A stretch of 36,763 nt of DNA from a virus. The notes under the pieces were generated by a model that had not been told where the DNA came from, did no database searches, and saw nothing but the letters and a program-made list of their open reading frames with translations. Below, in pieces: positions 1 to 7,944 of the stretch (position 1 is the stretch's first letter; each line of letters begins with the position of its first letter). The stretch lies in IMG/VR virus record IMGVR_UViG_3300019730_000002, positions 1 through 36,763 of that record. One strand, 5' to 3'. The position numbers and the translations under genes were made by a program.

Positions 1-123
1 AACTACTCTTAGTGGTTGTTTTTTAGCCATCATCTGATTAGAAAATGCTTTCTTATTCCAAATCCAATCATACTTATAATTCTTAATATTACTCATTCTC
101 AAAGCACTACTAAACGGCTCACT
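1..123. repeat. Terminal direct repeat, copy 1
   Basis: These 123 bases are identical to 36641-36763. A methyltransferase gene continues in frame through the repeat from one end of the window to the other, so the ends join into a circle of 36,640 bp. A short exact overlap like this is typical of an assembler closing a circular or circularly permuted molecule. It need not be a biological terminal repeat. Confidence 0.95.
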
Positions 124-321
124 ACCAAATAATACAATAGCTCAATTAGGTTTGATAAGTTTATTTAATCTCTCCCACATAGCATCAAAAGGAATAACAC
201 TATCCCATTTACAAGCAGTAGTTCAATATGGTGGGTCTGTTATTATTGCATCTACTTTAATTCACTGCTCTATAAGTTTATCCATTTCTTCTAAACAATC
301 TCATAATATAACTTGTTTCAT
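1..321 (-). CDS. DNA methyltransferase (N6-adenine/N4-cytosine, beta class), N-terminal part
   Basis: N-terminal 107 codons of a 245-aa protein that continues across the circular join into 36640-36224. It is predicted to methylate adenine N6 or cytosine N4 in phage DNA, probably against host restriction. The catalytic motif IV reads TDPPYG at residues 28-33, with the glycine encoded by TGA. An ILGDCLE segment at residues 5-11 is typical of these enzymes. Motif IV precedes the SAM-binding motif I (D196-F-T-A-G-S-G in the C-terminal part), which is the beta-class order of the N6_N4_Mtase family (PF01555). The start is the first ATG after an in-frame stop at 334-336. The preceding gene ends six bases upstream, so the two are likely co-transcribed. 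No restriction partner is visible. Confidence 0.93.
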
Positions 322-326
322 AACAA

Positions 327-548
327 CTATTCATTACTAGATAAATGTTCTCACAACAATTCTTCGGCCCTCTTCCAGTTTCCATTGCGAAGTAAATCAG
401 CTATAGCGTTGCAAGTATGTCTTTGCTCACAGTTCATACTACAGCGTTCTTTTATATCAGATTTATTACTTAATATATCTCAATCGCATAATATAAAATC
501 TCTATTACAAACACTTAAAGCTCAATTATATGTTTTTAGTTTTGTCAT
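327..548 (-). CDS. Small cysteine-containing protein, 73 aa
   Basis: I do not recognise a family. The protein has four or five cysteines, including a C-x(3)-C-x(6)-C cluster near residues 37-47 (CSMNCEQRHTC), suggesting a small metal-binding fold. Three TGA codons must be read as glycine to keep it open. It ends six bases before the methyltransferase start and overlaps the next upstream gene (526-714) by 23 bases, as expected in a tightly packed early operon. Confidence 0.7.
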
Positions 549-714
549 CGTTTATATCATAATATAAAGTTTTTTTCTTACAGGTACAACAGATTTTTAC
601 TTGTATTGTTTTTCAAAGATAGTTGTAATATCAAAGACTCCATCTGTGTCAAAACAAAAAGCAGTATAATTTTGTAAGTCGCTTTATTTCATATAGTTTC
701 ATTATATATTTCAT
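526..714 (-). CDS. Small zinc-ribbon-like protein, 62 aa
   Basis: The protein has the pattern CFLFGHRW, then about 20 residues, then KICCTCKKKT. This resembles the small phage proteins with a 'FGH+W ... CxRC' layout that are usually treated as zinc-binding. An alternative start lies four codons in (ATG at 702). Several TGA codons are read as glycine. It overlaps both neighbours by 13-23 bases. Function unknown. Confidence 0.65.
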
Positions 715-944
715 AACACAGATAAAATTCTTCTAGTCATAAATTCTCTTTGTCTATCTAGATCTTTTCAATACTTATCCCAATCTCATGTTTTAATTGC
801 TCTTGATCTATATCTATCCATACGCTCTTGGTTCTCTTCTTTAAGAACTTTAATTAGTTTATCTTTATTACGTGCAGCCCATATCTTCCTTTCTGATTTT
901 TCTTTATTTAGATCTTTTCATATAGAATTAATTGTTGTGTTCAT
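702..944 (-). CDS. Hypothetical charged helical protein, 80 aa
   Basis: Family not recognised. The sequence is rich in Lys, Arg and Glu, probably mostly helical, and has no cysteine or hydrophobic segment. It has overlapping ends with the genes on both sides (13 and 17 bases). In-frame TGA codons, including IGKDLN and KTGDWDKYGK, are read as glycine. Confidence 0.65.
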
Positions 945-1179
945 CTGTTGGTTTAGGAAGTAAAAATCATTTTTTTACTAAATAGTTTATAATTCAAATA
1001 AATAAATCTGATTTAGTTTCTGTTGTATTAAATATATCAGCTAAATCATTATCTCTATCAATACTTTCAATCTTACTTACTGGAACACTTGCTGGGATAT
1101 TCTGTTCTATGATTTTTATTCAAGTATATAAATACATAAATTTTGATTTACATACAGGACAATTATGTATTTGTCTCAT
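928..1179 (-). CDS. Small protein with N-terminal CxxC zinc-ribbon motif, 83 aa
   Basis: The protein opens with MRQIHNCPVCKSKF, a CPxCK knuckle typical of small zinc-ribbon proteins; no second CxxC pair is seen, so metal binding would need a partner or dimer. The rest is acidic then hydrophobic (IGIINYLVKKGF). It is the first gene after the tRNA in the direction of transcription. Function unknown. Confidence 0.65.
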
Positions 1180-1230
1180 TATAGGTATATTACTTGGATA
1201 AAATATATTCTACTCAATAGATATTAAGAT

Positions 1231-1313
1231 TGGGAGAGATAGGATTTGAACCTACAAGTCCTTTCGGAGGATGCTTTACAGGCATCTGAGCCAGCCAATT
1301 GCTCAACTCTCCC
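1231..1313 (-). tRNA. tRNA-Tyr (anticodon GUA)
   Basis: Read on the minus strand, a 7-bp acceptor stem GGGAGAG/CTCTCCC closes the molecule, with discriminator A at 1231. The anticodon stem GATGC/GCATC holds loop CTGTAAA, giving anticodon GUA. A long variable arm follows (CTCCGAAAGGA region), then a T arm GTAGG-TTCAAAT-CCTAT. The long variable arm is what bacterial tRNA-Tyr has. CCA is not encoded. It lies inside the early operon and would serve the TAT-rich tyrosine codons. It cannot decode UGA. Confidence 0.95.
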
Positions 1314-1318
1314 ATATA

Positions 1319-1341
1319 TAGCCAGACTATTTCACTGGCTA
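1319..1341 (-). terminator. Hairpin between Sel1-like gene and tRNA-Tyr
   Basis: The stem TAGCCAG/CTGGCTA (7 bp) has a 9-base loop. It lies just downstream of the stop of the 1351-1518 gene and just upstream of the tRNA on the transcribed strand. No U tract follows, so it may be a weak terminator or a processing site rather than an intrinsic terminator. Confidence 0.4.
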
Positions 1342-1350
1342 GTTGTTTTG

Positions 1351-1518
1351 TTATTTAAGATTATTTGCTCTTTCTATACTTTCTGAATCTCAAGCTTTTT
1401 CATACCAATATATAGCTTTTTCTATATCTTTATCACGATTCATTCAAAATTCGTATTCATAAGCTAATCAAATCATTCATTCTTTTATTCACATTCTTGC
1501 CATTTGTTCGTTATCCAT
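1351..1518 (-). CDS. Single Sel1-like repeat protein, 55 aa
   Basis: The central segment GLAYEYEFGMNRDKDIEKA followed by IYWYEKAGD matches the Sel1-like (TPR-related) repeat, in which a helical hairpin carries small residues and a KA-x-x-WYEKA end. Sel1 repeats mediate protein-protein contacts; here there is only one. Four ATG codons lie near the 5' end; the outermost (1518) is used. Several glycines are TGA. Partner unknown. Confidence 0.7.
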
Positions 1519-1545
1519 AATAATATATATTTAATAAATTAAAAC

Positions 1546-1743
1546 TTATTGCTGACACGCATAGTGTATGTCATGTAATCAGTGGTCTATTGATTCTAGT
1601 TTCTCCATTACTGCCTGATGTTCTTGTGATGGGGTGCAAGTATCTATTTTCTTTGAAAGCACAAAAAACAATAAAGTAAGTCAAAACATTGATAATATAA
1701 TAATAATTCATGATAATATACCGTCTTGTGTTTTTTGTTTCAT
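1546..1743 (-). CDS. Small single-pass membrane protein, 65 aa
   Basis: A strongly hydrophobic segment at about residues 9-30 (GIIIILSMFGLTLLFFVLSK) follows a short polar N-terminus. The C-terminal half is polar, with two cysteines and several histidines. It could be a lysis accessory or early membrane protein, as it sits directly downstream of the membrane-anchored muramidase (1759-2400). No family recognised. Confidence 0.65.
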
Positions 1744-1758
1744 TATCTTATATTGTGG

Positions 1759-2400
1759 TTAGGGAGTTAAAATAGTAAATCTATTTCTTACATAGCTACT
1801 ACACTTCTGTCATTTTATTACTCTATCAGGTCAATAAAATCTTGTACCTCCTAATCTTTTAGTGTAACAATAATCTACTTGATACTTTCGATCTTGATAA
1901 TACTCATTAGGTATATCGTGAAATCTTTTATTCATTTGACATAATCAATAAGCATCTCAACCATCTCATACATTTAGAGGATTCATTCAGCTTTCACATT
2001 CCATAAGTATAAGCAAATCCATACCTCATTTCTTATAAGCATAGTTTACTAACTCCTGTCTATAATCGCCACTAGCAAATCATTTATGTATAACTACTGT
2101 ATCTTTGGACATCATTTGTACAGATTTCTCTCCCAAACTATCTGACCTGCTAGAAGTTCAAGTTGTTTGTTTAATCACTCTGTTTTGATTTTCTCTAACG
2201 GTTGTTCCTGTGTTTCAAGAGATATTTTCTCCTGTCTTAGTTTTATTAGTTCAAGATCATACTTGAATTGTTCCTGATATGTAGATATTTCCACTTTCAA
2301 CTTGTGGTTGTTTGAGGAGGTAATAAAAAGACATAAACAAACAAATACCAATAAATAATATAACCAATACTTCTTCAAATGTTCTTTTATCATGTTTCAT
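1759..2400 (-). CDS. Membrane-anchored SLT/lysozyme-like muramidase, 213 aa
   Basis: The N-terminus (MKHDKRTFEEVLVILFIGIC...) contains one hydrophobic segment at about residues 10-29, a signal anchor. A low-complexity Gly/Thr/Asn linker spans about residues 38-85. The C-terminal domain carries the lysozyme-superfamily signature: MECESGMNP, with probable catalytic Glu136, then GDAYGLCQMNKRFH, matching the 'ESG.NP ... GA.GLMQ' pattern of soluble lytic transglycosylases (PF01464). It should cleave the glycan strand of peptidoglycan from the membrane side. Its place in the early/replication operon, far from the holin, is unusual. An overlapping frame (2094-2393) also starts with a membrane-like segment but lacks the enzyme motifs. 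The start is the first ATG in frame that precedes the hydrophobic segment. Confidence 0.78.
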
Positions 2401-2438
2401 AAATAAATAATAAGAATAAATCAACAAATAACGCTTAT

Positions 2439-2705
2439 TTAACCAATCAAAATATAACCAATAACTACACCAAGAGATAATAATCAAATAAGACCTAGTA
2501 GAGCTAACTTCCAATGTAAATTTCTAATCTCTGGTGCTTCTACTTCTATTAGTACATTTAGTTTTTTTCTTAGATTATAAAACTTTACTTTCTTGATATG
2601 ACATTTCTTACAAGTTCATCTATATCAATCTTTACATTGTTTGTGTGGGTAATAGTTATCTATTGATAGATTTTTCTTACAAGCTCTGCATTTTTTATAA
2701 TACAT
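2439..2705 (-). CDS. Zinc-ribbon protein with C-terminal membrane segment, 88 aa
   Basis: The N-terminal half has CRACKKN ... CKDGYRGTCKKCH, the two-knuckle zinc ribbon with a 'DG....CK.C' core seen in many phage and HNH-associated proteins. The C-terminus is a hydrophobic helix (about residues 66-88, LALLGLIGLLSLGVVIGYIL), so the protein is probably tail-anchored in the membrane with its zinc ribbon in the cytoplasm. Role unknown. It sits upstream of the membrane muramidase. Confidence 0.68.
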
Positions 2706-2731
2706 TTTTGTTTTAGATAAACGGATAAAAC

Positions 2732-2953
2732 TTATTTAATCTTTCTAAGTCTTTCTACTTCTTTTATCTTCTCTGATACATATAAATCAAATCATATACA
2801 TATCCTTTCTCTTACACTATTAGTTGGTTCATGTCATTTTAGGATCTTATATACCATATCCCTAGATATATTACAGAAATATGATATCTGTTCCTTTGTT
2901 AATTTCTTCTCCATCTCTTTTATATATTTCTTATATGAGTTTTTGCTTAACAT
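2732..2953 (-). CDS. Small helix-turn-helix DNA-binding protein, 73 aa
   Basis: The segment LTKEQISYFCNISRDMVYKI followed by LKGHEPTNSVRERI has the spacing of a Cro/C1-type or XRE-like helix-turn-helix. A basic N-terminus and helical C-terminus surround it. A transcriptional regulator of phage genes is likely, but no operator could be assigned. It ends 27 bases before the zinc-ribbon/TM gene. Confidence 0.62.
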
Positions 2954-2960
2954 CTTGTTT

Positions 2961-3254
2961 TTAATTTAAAGATAAATCTATATTTTCATTATATTCTTTT
3001 GTGTCTGTTATTCTCTCATATACATCTACCATACCCCTATATCTAGCTAATTCTATTTCAATAGATTTTGAGTGTATTTCTAATTGGTTATAATCATTAT
3101 TTCTTCTTATTGTTCTATCATTTTTTTCTTTTTCTTCTTTCCACAATTCATAATAATAATTTTTACTGTTTTCTAATTCAATTTTTTCTTTTCTAAGTTG
3201 TTTATTTTCTTTTTTATAGTCTTTCATATCTTGTTTTCTAAAAAGGTAAATCAT
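2961..3254 (-). CDS. Coiled-coil protein, 97 aa
   Basis: Family not recognised. Residues about 10-65 are almost all Lys, Glu, Asn, Arg and Tyr with heptad-like spacing (ENKQLRKEKIELENSK), predicting a coiled coil. An internal ATG (codon 10) is an alternative start. This gene contains no TGA. It follows the 3238-3723 gene with a 17-base overlap. Confidence 0.65.
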   Translation of the reverse strand: MIYLFRKQDMKDYKKENKQLRKEKIELENSKNYYYELWKEEKEKNDRTIRRNNDYNQLEIHSKSIEIELARYRGMVDVYERITDTKEYNENIDLSLN

Positions 3255-3723
3255 TGTTTATTGCTTTCTCTACTTTAACTGTTTCTCTATCAACAAATTT
3301 AATTGAGTTAATCCATTCATAATAACTTTTTATTATAGGATCAAGGTATGCTATTATTCATTGTGCTTCCTCTATATCTTTTAGATAATCTGTTTCTCAT
3401 TCTTGTGGATTTAGCATCTCTAAATTAACCATATTTTCTATCTCAACATTTGTTATTCTGTTTTTTTTTGCTTTTGGGTTAGTTTTTAGTTCTTCTTTGT
3501 ATTCATCATTATATTTTTTCTCTAGATATTGAGAACAATTTTCTTTTTTATATATAAACAATCTCTCATATCCTGCTTTAGATGAAACAAGATTTCTTTT
3601 ATTCTCTCATAACTTAACAGATAATCAAATAAGTTCCTTTAATAATTCAGGTAATTTTGTTCTGTTACTATCTTTCTCAATATCATTGATTAAAAAATCA
3701 ATTTTTTTAAGTAGTTTTTCCAT
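3238..3723 (-). CDS. Hypothetical helical protein, 161 aa
   Basis: I do not recognise a family. The sequence is predominantly helical and charged, with a central segment NPQEGETDYLKDIEEAQGII and one cysteine. It lies directly downstream of the ssDNA-binding candidate and upstream of the coiled-coil gene, so a role in replication or recombination (for example an annealing or nuclease-accessory factor) is a guess from position only. The ATG at 3723 is the first in frame and lies four bases from the stop of the upstream gene. Confidence 0.68.
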
Positions 3724-3726
3724 AGT

Positions 3727-4125
3727 TTATTTGGTTACTATTTCTAAAGCGTTAATAGTTTCTAACATCCAATTAAATATACTTGTAGCTGATGATTTAA
3801 TATCTTTAACATCTACTTTACCAGCAACAACAAGATCTTTTGAATATGCCATAGCCATACTAACAGCTTGTATTCTAGGATTAACAGGAGTATATCAACC
3901 TTTTTTAAATTCCTCTCTAATCTCTTTGATCTTCTTTACTCCATATTGATCTGTTTCTTTTACTTCATACTTAATTTCATCTCACACCTTAAAGTAATTG
4001 TCAGTCTTTTTACCAATACTTACTTTATCACCATTCTCCATCTCCATAGAGTGATAAAACACATCTCAATTAGTTGATTTCCATACATTTGTTCCTGTAA
4101 TTGATTTTACTTTACTAACTACCAT
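3727..4125 (-). CDS. Probable OB-fold single-stranded DNA-binding protein, 132 aa
   Basis: The N-terminal 60 residues follow the pattern W-K-S-T-N-G-D-V-F-Y-H, ENGDKVSIGKK, FKVGDEIKYEV. This alternating beta-strand layout, with a central 'NGD...G.K......VGDE..Y', is seen in small phage ssDNA-binding proteins. The C-terminal part (NPRIQAVSMAMAYSKDLV ... IFNWMLE) resembles the helical region found after the OB fold in many of these. It would coat ssDNA during replication or recombination. This is a family-style judgement from sequence pattern, not a strong motif. Its neighbours include a NinG-like recombination protein and, further upstream, the helicase. Confidence 0.5.
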
Positions 4126-4148
4126 TTGTATATAATAATATTATAAAA

Positions 4149-4292
4149 CTAATTTAATTTCTCTCCTAATATTCATAAACTAATCTCACTAATAGTTACT
4201 TTTCATTCTTCAACCCATTTGATAACTTCATTTGGATTTAGTTTTGCTTTCTTTGCATACATTGTAACTAACTTCTTTTGTGCTGATGTCAT
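4149..4292 (-). CDS. Hypothetical small protein, 47 aa
   Basis: The protein (MTSAQKKLVTMYAKKAKLNP...) is helical, with an HTH-like segment NPNEVIKWVEEGKVTISEI, but too short to assign. It ends 24 bases before the ssDNA-binding candidate. Three glycines are TGA or GGN. Confidence 0.55.
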
Positions 4293-4445
4293 TTGTGAAT
4301 AGATAATAATATAAAGACTTATTGATAGCAAGACTCACTAATCCTAATTTGTTTCGTTTATTGTCTCCCTATGTATGTTTGAATTATAATGTTTTTTTCT
4401 TAAATTGCAAGACATTTTTGTACTTTTTTGTCTTTTGCTGTTCTA

Positions 4446-4874
4446 TTACTTTATACCTAGCCTTTCTCTCTGTATCTTGTTTAATTCTTTATATTTTTCT
4501 AACATTTCTTCTAATTCTGGTGTTCTAATTTTATAAACTTTTTTTGATAAATCTCTCATTTCATTAACTTTATCTAATCAAAATTTCTCGATCTGTTTTA
4601 TTGTATATTCTCTTATATGAAATTCAGGACGGTATGTATTACATCAAGCACATCAAGGAGCAAGGTTATCTAAATCGAATCTATATCTTAAACATCATCT
4701 TGAGATCCGATGACAGCAATGAGCTTTCTTAAACGGTATTCTAACTCAACAAGATATACAAGTGATAAATCATTTACTATCAGCATTAGACATACGAACA
4801 TATTTAGATATCTCTGAATCTAATAGTTTTATTATCTTACTTCTAGTTCTTTTCTTTGATTTCATCTCTAACAT
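4446..4874 (-). CDS. NinG-like HNH/zinc-finger recombination protein, 142 aa
   Basis: The order of features matches lambda NinG/Rap (PF05766): a basic helical N-terminus ending in LDSEISKYVRM, then TCISCGVRIPFKKAHCCHRI, then RCLRYRFDLDNLAPGCAGCN, then a helical segment with FGLDKVNEM. In lambda, NinG acts on branched intermediates in recombination, using an HNH-type fold. The two CxxC pairs and the histidines are present; lambda's 'GHF' is replaced here by CCHRI. The same frame opens further upstream (ATG 4946), but that extension reads as hydrophobic noise overlapping the 4843-5052 gene, so ATG 4874 is preferred; ATG 4865 is also possible. Confidence 0.75.
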
Positions 4875-5052
4875 TTTGTAAAGTAGTAAAATCTTTCCTC
4901 CAAGATCTATTATAAATTTTATCACATTCAAATATAAATTCAGCATCACTTAATAATCAGTTTATATGTCTTTCTACTATATCTTGGTACTTCTTATTTA
5001 TTCTACTTATATTATAATAGCGACTTATTTTCTGGGCGTTTGTTTCTTTCAT
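4843..5052 (-). CDS. Hypothetical protein, 69 aa
   Basis: Family not recognised. The protein is basic and helical (KISRYYNISRINKKYQDIVE), with a single cysteine and a W near the C-terminus. It overlaps the start of the NinG-like gene by 32 bases, a coupling common in this operon. Only one TGA (read as Gly in HINGLL). Confidence 0.62.
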
Positions 5053-5298
5053 CTATTTTCATAACATAGATAAAACAGTATCAAATCATTCAAGATCATT
5101 AACCTTTCATTTTAACCATTCAATCATTTCATCTACACTATAATCTCATCAATCCTCTATCATCTCTAGCTCAAATATTAAATGTTCTATTGTTGATTCA
5201 TACACATACCTTTCTTCTTCATACATTTTAGCGTTCTCTTCTAACCTTTCTTTATGGTTTTTTATCATTTCTTCTCTTTGTTTTTTAGTTAGTTTCAT
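5053..5298 (-). CDS. Hypothetical acidic helical protein, 81 aa
   Basis: The protein has a lysine-rich start followed by a glutamate-rich helix (EERYVYESTIEHLIFELEMI) and an acidic end. No catalytic motif is seen. It ends exactly where the next gene's ATG begins (stop 5053-5055, ATG 5050-5052), a coupled arrangement. TGA codons are read as glycine, including the GG pair of EDGGDYSV. Confidence 0.62.
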
Positions 5299-5309
5299 CT
5301 TTATGGTTA

Positions 5310-5501
5310 TTATTGGTTAAAAAAATCATTTAACACACGTTCTATATCTTTAATGGAATAATATCTATCTATAACAATTTGTTTTCATCTTTCAACTTTA
5401 CTGGACGAACAGAACTGGCATTTCTCTATGATATTTTTCATTATAATGGTTTCTAATCAGACTTTTTTTCTTTTTCTTCTAGTTTTAGTTTCTTTATTCA
5501 T
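5310..5501 (-). CDS. Small basic protein with CxxC and excisionase-like helix, 63 aa
   Basis: The N-terminus is highly basic (NKETKTRRKRKK). A CQFC pair lies near residue 28. The C-terminal half, IVIDRYYSIKDIERVLNDFF, resembles the winged-helix start of MerR/excisionase-type proteins. DNA binding is therefore likely but not proven. It overlaps the next upstream gene by 8 bases. Confidence 0.55.
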
Positions 5502-5697
5502 TTGGTGTAGGGGTAGAAGATAAAATGTTATATTCTTCTTTAGTTATAAATTTTAATCTTCAATTCTTTTTATCCCATATAGCTCTTTTTCATGCTTTTT
5601 TTACTCTTTTATCAAAAAATTTTACTAATCATTTAAGTTCTTTATCACTTATTTTATTTACATCTAGTAAATATGTATCAGGTTTTAAACAATCCAT
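5494..5697 (-). CDS. Hypothetical protein, 67 aa
   Basis: Family not recognised. Its core DKELKGLVKFFDKRVKKAGK followed by RAIWDKKNGRLKFITKEEY looks like a compact alpha/beta fold; it ends in a serine/threonine/proline tail. It lies in the run of six small genes downstream of the helicase. Confidence 0.6.
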
Positions 5698-5702
5698 AAT
5701 CT

Positions 5703-5900
5703 CTATTGGTTATTAGATAAATATTTCTCTGCTTTTTTATAATCTATATCTTTTGGTTTTCTTTCTAGTTCTACACAATCTCTAAATCTATATATATTTG
5801 TATCAGCTAATCTATAATAGCTTCACATTCTCATATTATAATCTTTCTTTAATATCTTTATAGCTTCTTCTAAAGAATTAGCTCTTATATCTATATCCAT
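5703..5900 (-). CDS. Hypothetical protein, 65 aa
   Basis: The protein (MDIDIRANSLEEAIKILKKD ...) is alpha/beta, with 'A.S.EEAIKI' typical of small modules that bind or scaffold. The second half is basic and acidic mixed. No family assigned. Spacing to the neighbours is 5-9 bases on either side. Confidence 0.6.
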
Positions 5901-5909
5901 TAGTATGTA

Positions 5910-6089
5910 TTAATTAATTAAAATTCATCTCATATATGATTTTATTTCATTATAAGATTGTTCGTCATACAAAAGTGTTTTCTTATCACCATTTTTAAAA
6001 TATAAAACAATTTTATAATCTTCATCATTAAAAATCATTTTGAATACATAATCCAGATTTATAGTTGTTTTTAAGTATCTTATTCGCAT
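5910..6089 (-). CDS. Hypothetical protein, 59 aa
   Basis: The predicted fold is beta-rich (KTTINLDYVFKMIFNDEDYK, then KIVLYFKNGDKKTLLYDE). No motif allows a functional call. It follows the helicase gene with a 17-base gap. Confidence 0.58.
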
Positions 6090-6106
6090 CTTTTATAAAT
6101 TATAAA

Positions 6107-7321
6107 TTAAAAGGCTTTATCAAACATTCTAAAGGAACTAAGTTTTAATCATAATGGTATATCTGCTTCCATTCAGTTTCTATTCTTCCTTACAAGGATA
6201 TCTAATATTCATTTTCTCTCTGTTTCTTTATCATAATACTCTTCTCTATATAACATCAACACCATATCAGCATCTTGTTCTATACTACCACTATCTCTTA
6301 GATCAGATAGTATTGGTCTTTTATCTGGTCTTTTCTCTACTTCTCTTGATAGTTGGCTTCATAATACAATCTCTACATTATATTTTAATGCTATAAGTTT
6401 AAGTTGTCTTGTTATCTCTGATATTTTATCGATAGTTCTCATATTACTAGATCAATGATTTATTAAACCTAAATAATCTACATAACATACATCTAGTTTG
6501 TTCTTAACCACAAACTGTTCTATTTTGTTTATAGTATATATCTTATCAGATAAAAATAACTTCTTTTCTAATAATTTCTCTAGATACTCCATTATCTTTG
6601 CTATATGATCTGATTTCTTTTCTAATTGATATGAAGTTAATCAAGATAATATACAAACTATTCTATCAATAATATCACCTACTTTCATCTCCATAGAAGC
6701 AAATCAAACATTATATTTTGTGGATTCTCTTAACGCTTTATTTAACATTACAGTAGTTTTTCACATTCAAGGTCTACCAGCAACAACTACTAATTGTCAT
6801 CAAGCAAATTTACAATATTCATCTATACTATCAAATCAACAAACCAACTTCTTTTGTTCTTTATCTATATCCATAAAATAATCTTTTGTTTGTTTCTCTA
6901 GTGTTTCTTCTTCATCAAACTCATCTATCATATCAGTAATCTTTTCTAGCGTTGTCTTAGCTTTATCTATATCTAATCATCTTGTTTCTCATTCTAATCT
7001 TTGTATTCATCTTATGATGGTTCTAGCATTCTTATATTTAATAAGCTCCTTACAAATATATTCAATAGATGATTCTGATACAAATTCTCATAGTATTTCA
7101 AATATATAATCGGCAGCCAATAAACTATCTAAAGCTAATACAGAAACATCTTGTGATTTAGTTTTCTTTATAGATTCAAATAAAATTCTATAACTATCAA
7201 CATAAAAACAATTTTTATCTAGCTTATCTATTGTATAATTAAAATTATAAACCATAGCTATTCATAGTTTCTCTAATTCTATATCGTGAGGTGGTAATAA
7301 AACATCTTCTAATTTTGTCAT
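6107..7321 (-). CDS. dnaB: DnaB-type replicative helicase, 404 aa
   Basis: A hexameric 5'-3' DNA helicase that should unwind the replication fork ahead of host polymerase. The Walker A motif is AGRPGMGKTT (G182-T190 region), with Gly185 and Gly187 both encoded by TGA; translation stops here in the standard code and the loop is destroyed if TGA were tryptophan. Walker B follows as [12 protein letters not shown]. The RecA-fold DnaB signatures [12 protein letters not shown] and [17 protein letters not shown] are intact, then the C-terminal KNRNG. The N-terminal domain (about residues 1-100) is shorter than in bacterial DnaB, as is usual for phage versions. The start overlaps the end of the initiator gene by 13 bases, so the two are translationally coupled. 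Confidence 0.95.
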
Positions 7322-7923
7322 AATTCTTTATCTAATGAAGTAAAGAAATCATCTGTATCTGGAACTTTGATAGGTTCTTTATGTTCTTTCTTTTTGATTC
7401 AATCTTTATTTAACCAACTAAGTATAGTAAAATAATGAGATTTATATTTAGCTCATTTACTTCAAATATAATCATTTAAATTATTCATATATTTATTTAT
7501 AATATTATCTCAATAATTATATATTAGTTTATTATATTCTTCTATAGTTAAATATATATAATCTAAATATAATATCTTATCTATATCTATTCTATTCTTG
7601 TCTATTCTATTCTTGTCTATAGGTTTTTTAGGTTTTGTAGCTTTCGTAGGTTTTTTAGGTTTTTGTGAGTTATTCCAATCTTTCTTTGGTCTTCATCACT
7701 TAATTCAGTTGTTTTTTCTACTCTCACAAAACAAATTATATGCTTCTATATCGTTATCAAAAAATGGTTTAAAGAATCAAAATACAATTTCTAATCTTTT
7801 ATCTAATTTACATTCCAATCATAAATTATATCTATAAATATAATCAAATAAAATACCCTTATCTTCGTTAGATAAATTTTCTATTCAATTATATAATTCT
7901 CACGGAATAAATATCTTTCTCAT
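7309..7923 (-). CDS. Replisome-organizer-like replication initiator / helicase loader, 204 aa
   Basis: The N-terminal domain (about residues 1-75) has the pattern FIPGELYNGIENLSNEDKG ... FFKPFFDN, as in phage proteins that open with a DUF6291-like domain. It is followed by GIKGGRPKK and a Lys-Pro-rich linker. The C-terminal part LTIEEYNKLIYNYGD ... NNLNDYIGSKGAKYKSHYFT ... LSWLNKD is the module shared by many phage replisome organizers and DnaD-like loaders. It probably binds the origin and loads the DnaB-type helicase encoded immediately downstream. The linker includes a perfect 15-bp tandem duplication (7591-7620). An unusual structured leader precedes the ATG by about 20 bases. Confidence 0.78.
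7591..7620. repeat. 15-bp perfect tandem repeat inside the initiator gene
   Basis: TCTATTCTTGTCTAT occurs twice head to tail (7591-7605, 7606-7620) and encodes two copies of R-I-D-K-N. Just beyond it, 7621-7664 holds three imperfect AGGTTTTTTAGGTTTT-like units encoding the Lys-Pro linker. Repeats within an initiator gene are where several phages keep their replication origin, so these could be iterons; protein-level linker expansion is the alternative. Confidence 0.6.
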
Positions 7924-7944
7924 AATAAAATTTTTATAAAACAA

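Noticed and set aside
152-567. Plus-strand frames at the left end
   Set aside because: They lie opposite the methyltransferase and the 73-aa gene and have no motif; the left 8.6 kb is coded on the minus strand.
2094-2393. Overlapping minus-strand frame with a membrane-like start (99 codons)
   Set aside because: It competes with the 1759-2400 frame, which holds intact muramidase motifs and a signal anchor; the overlap is probably a shadow.
4875-4946. N-terminal extension of the NinG-like protein
   Set aside because: The extra residues are hydrophobic, unlike the family, and overlap the 4843-5052 gene for its whole length; ATG 4874 fits better.
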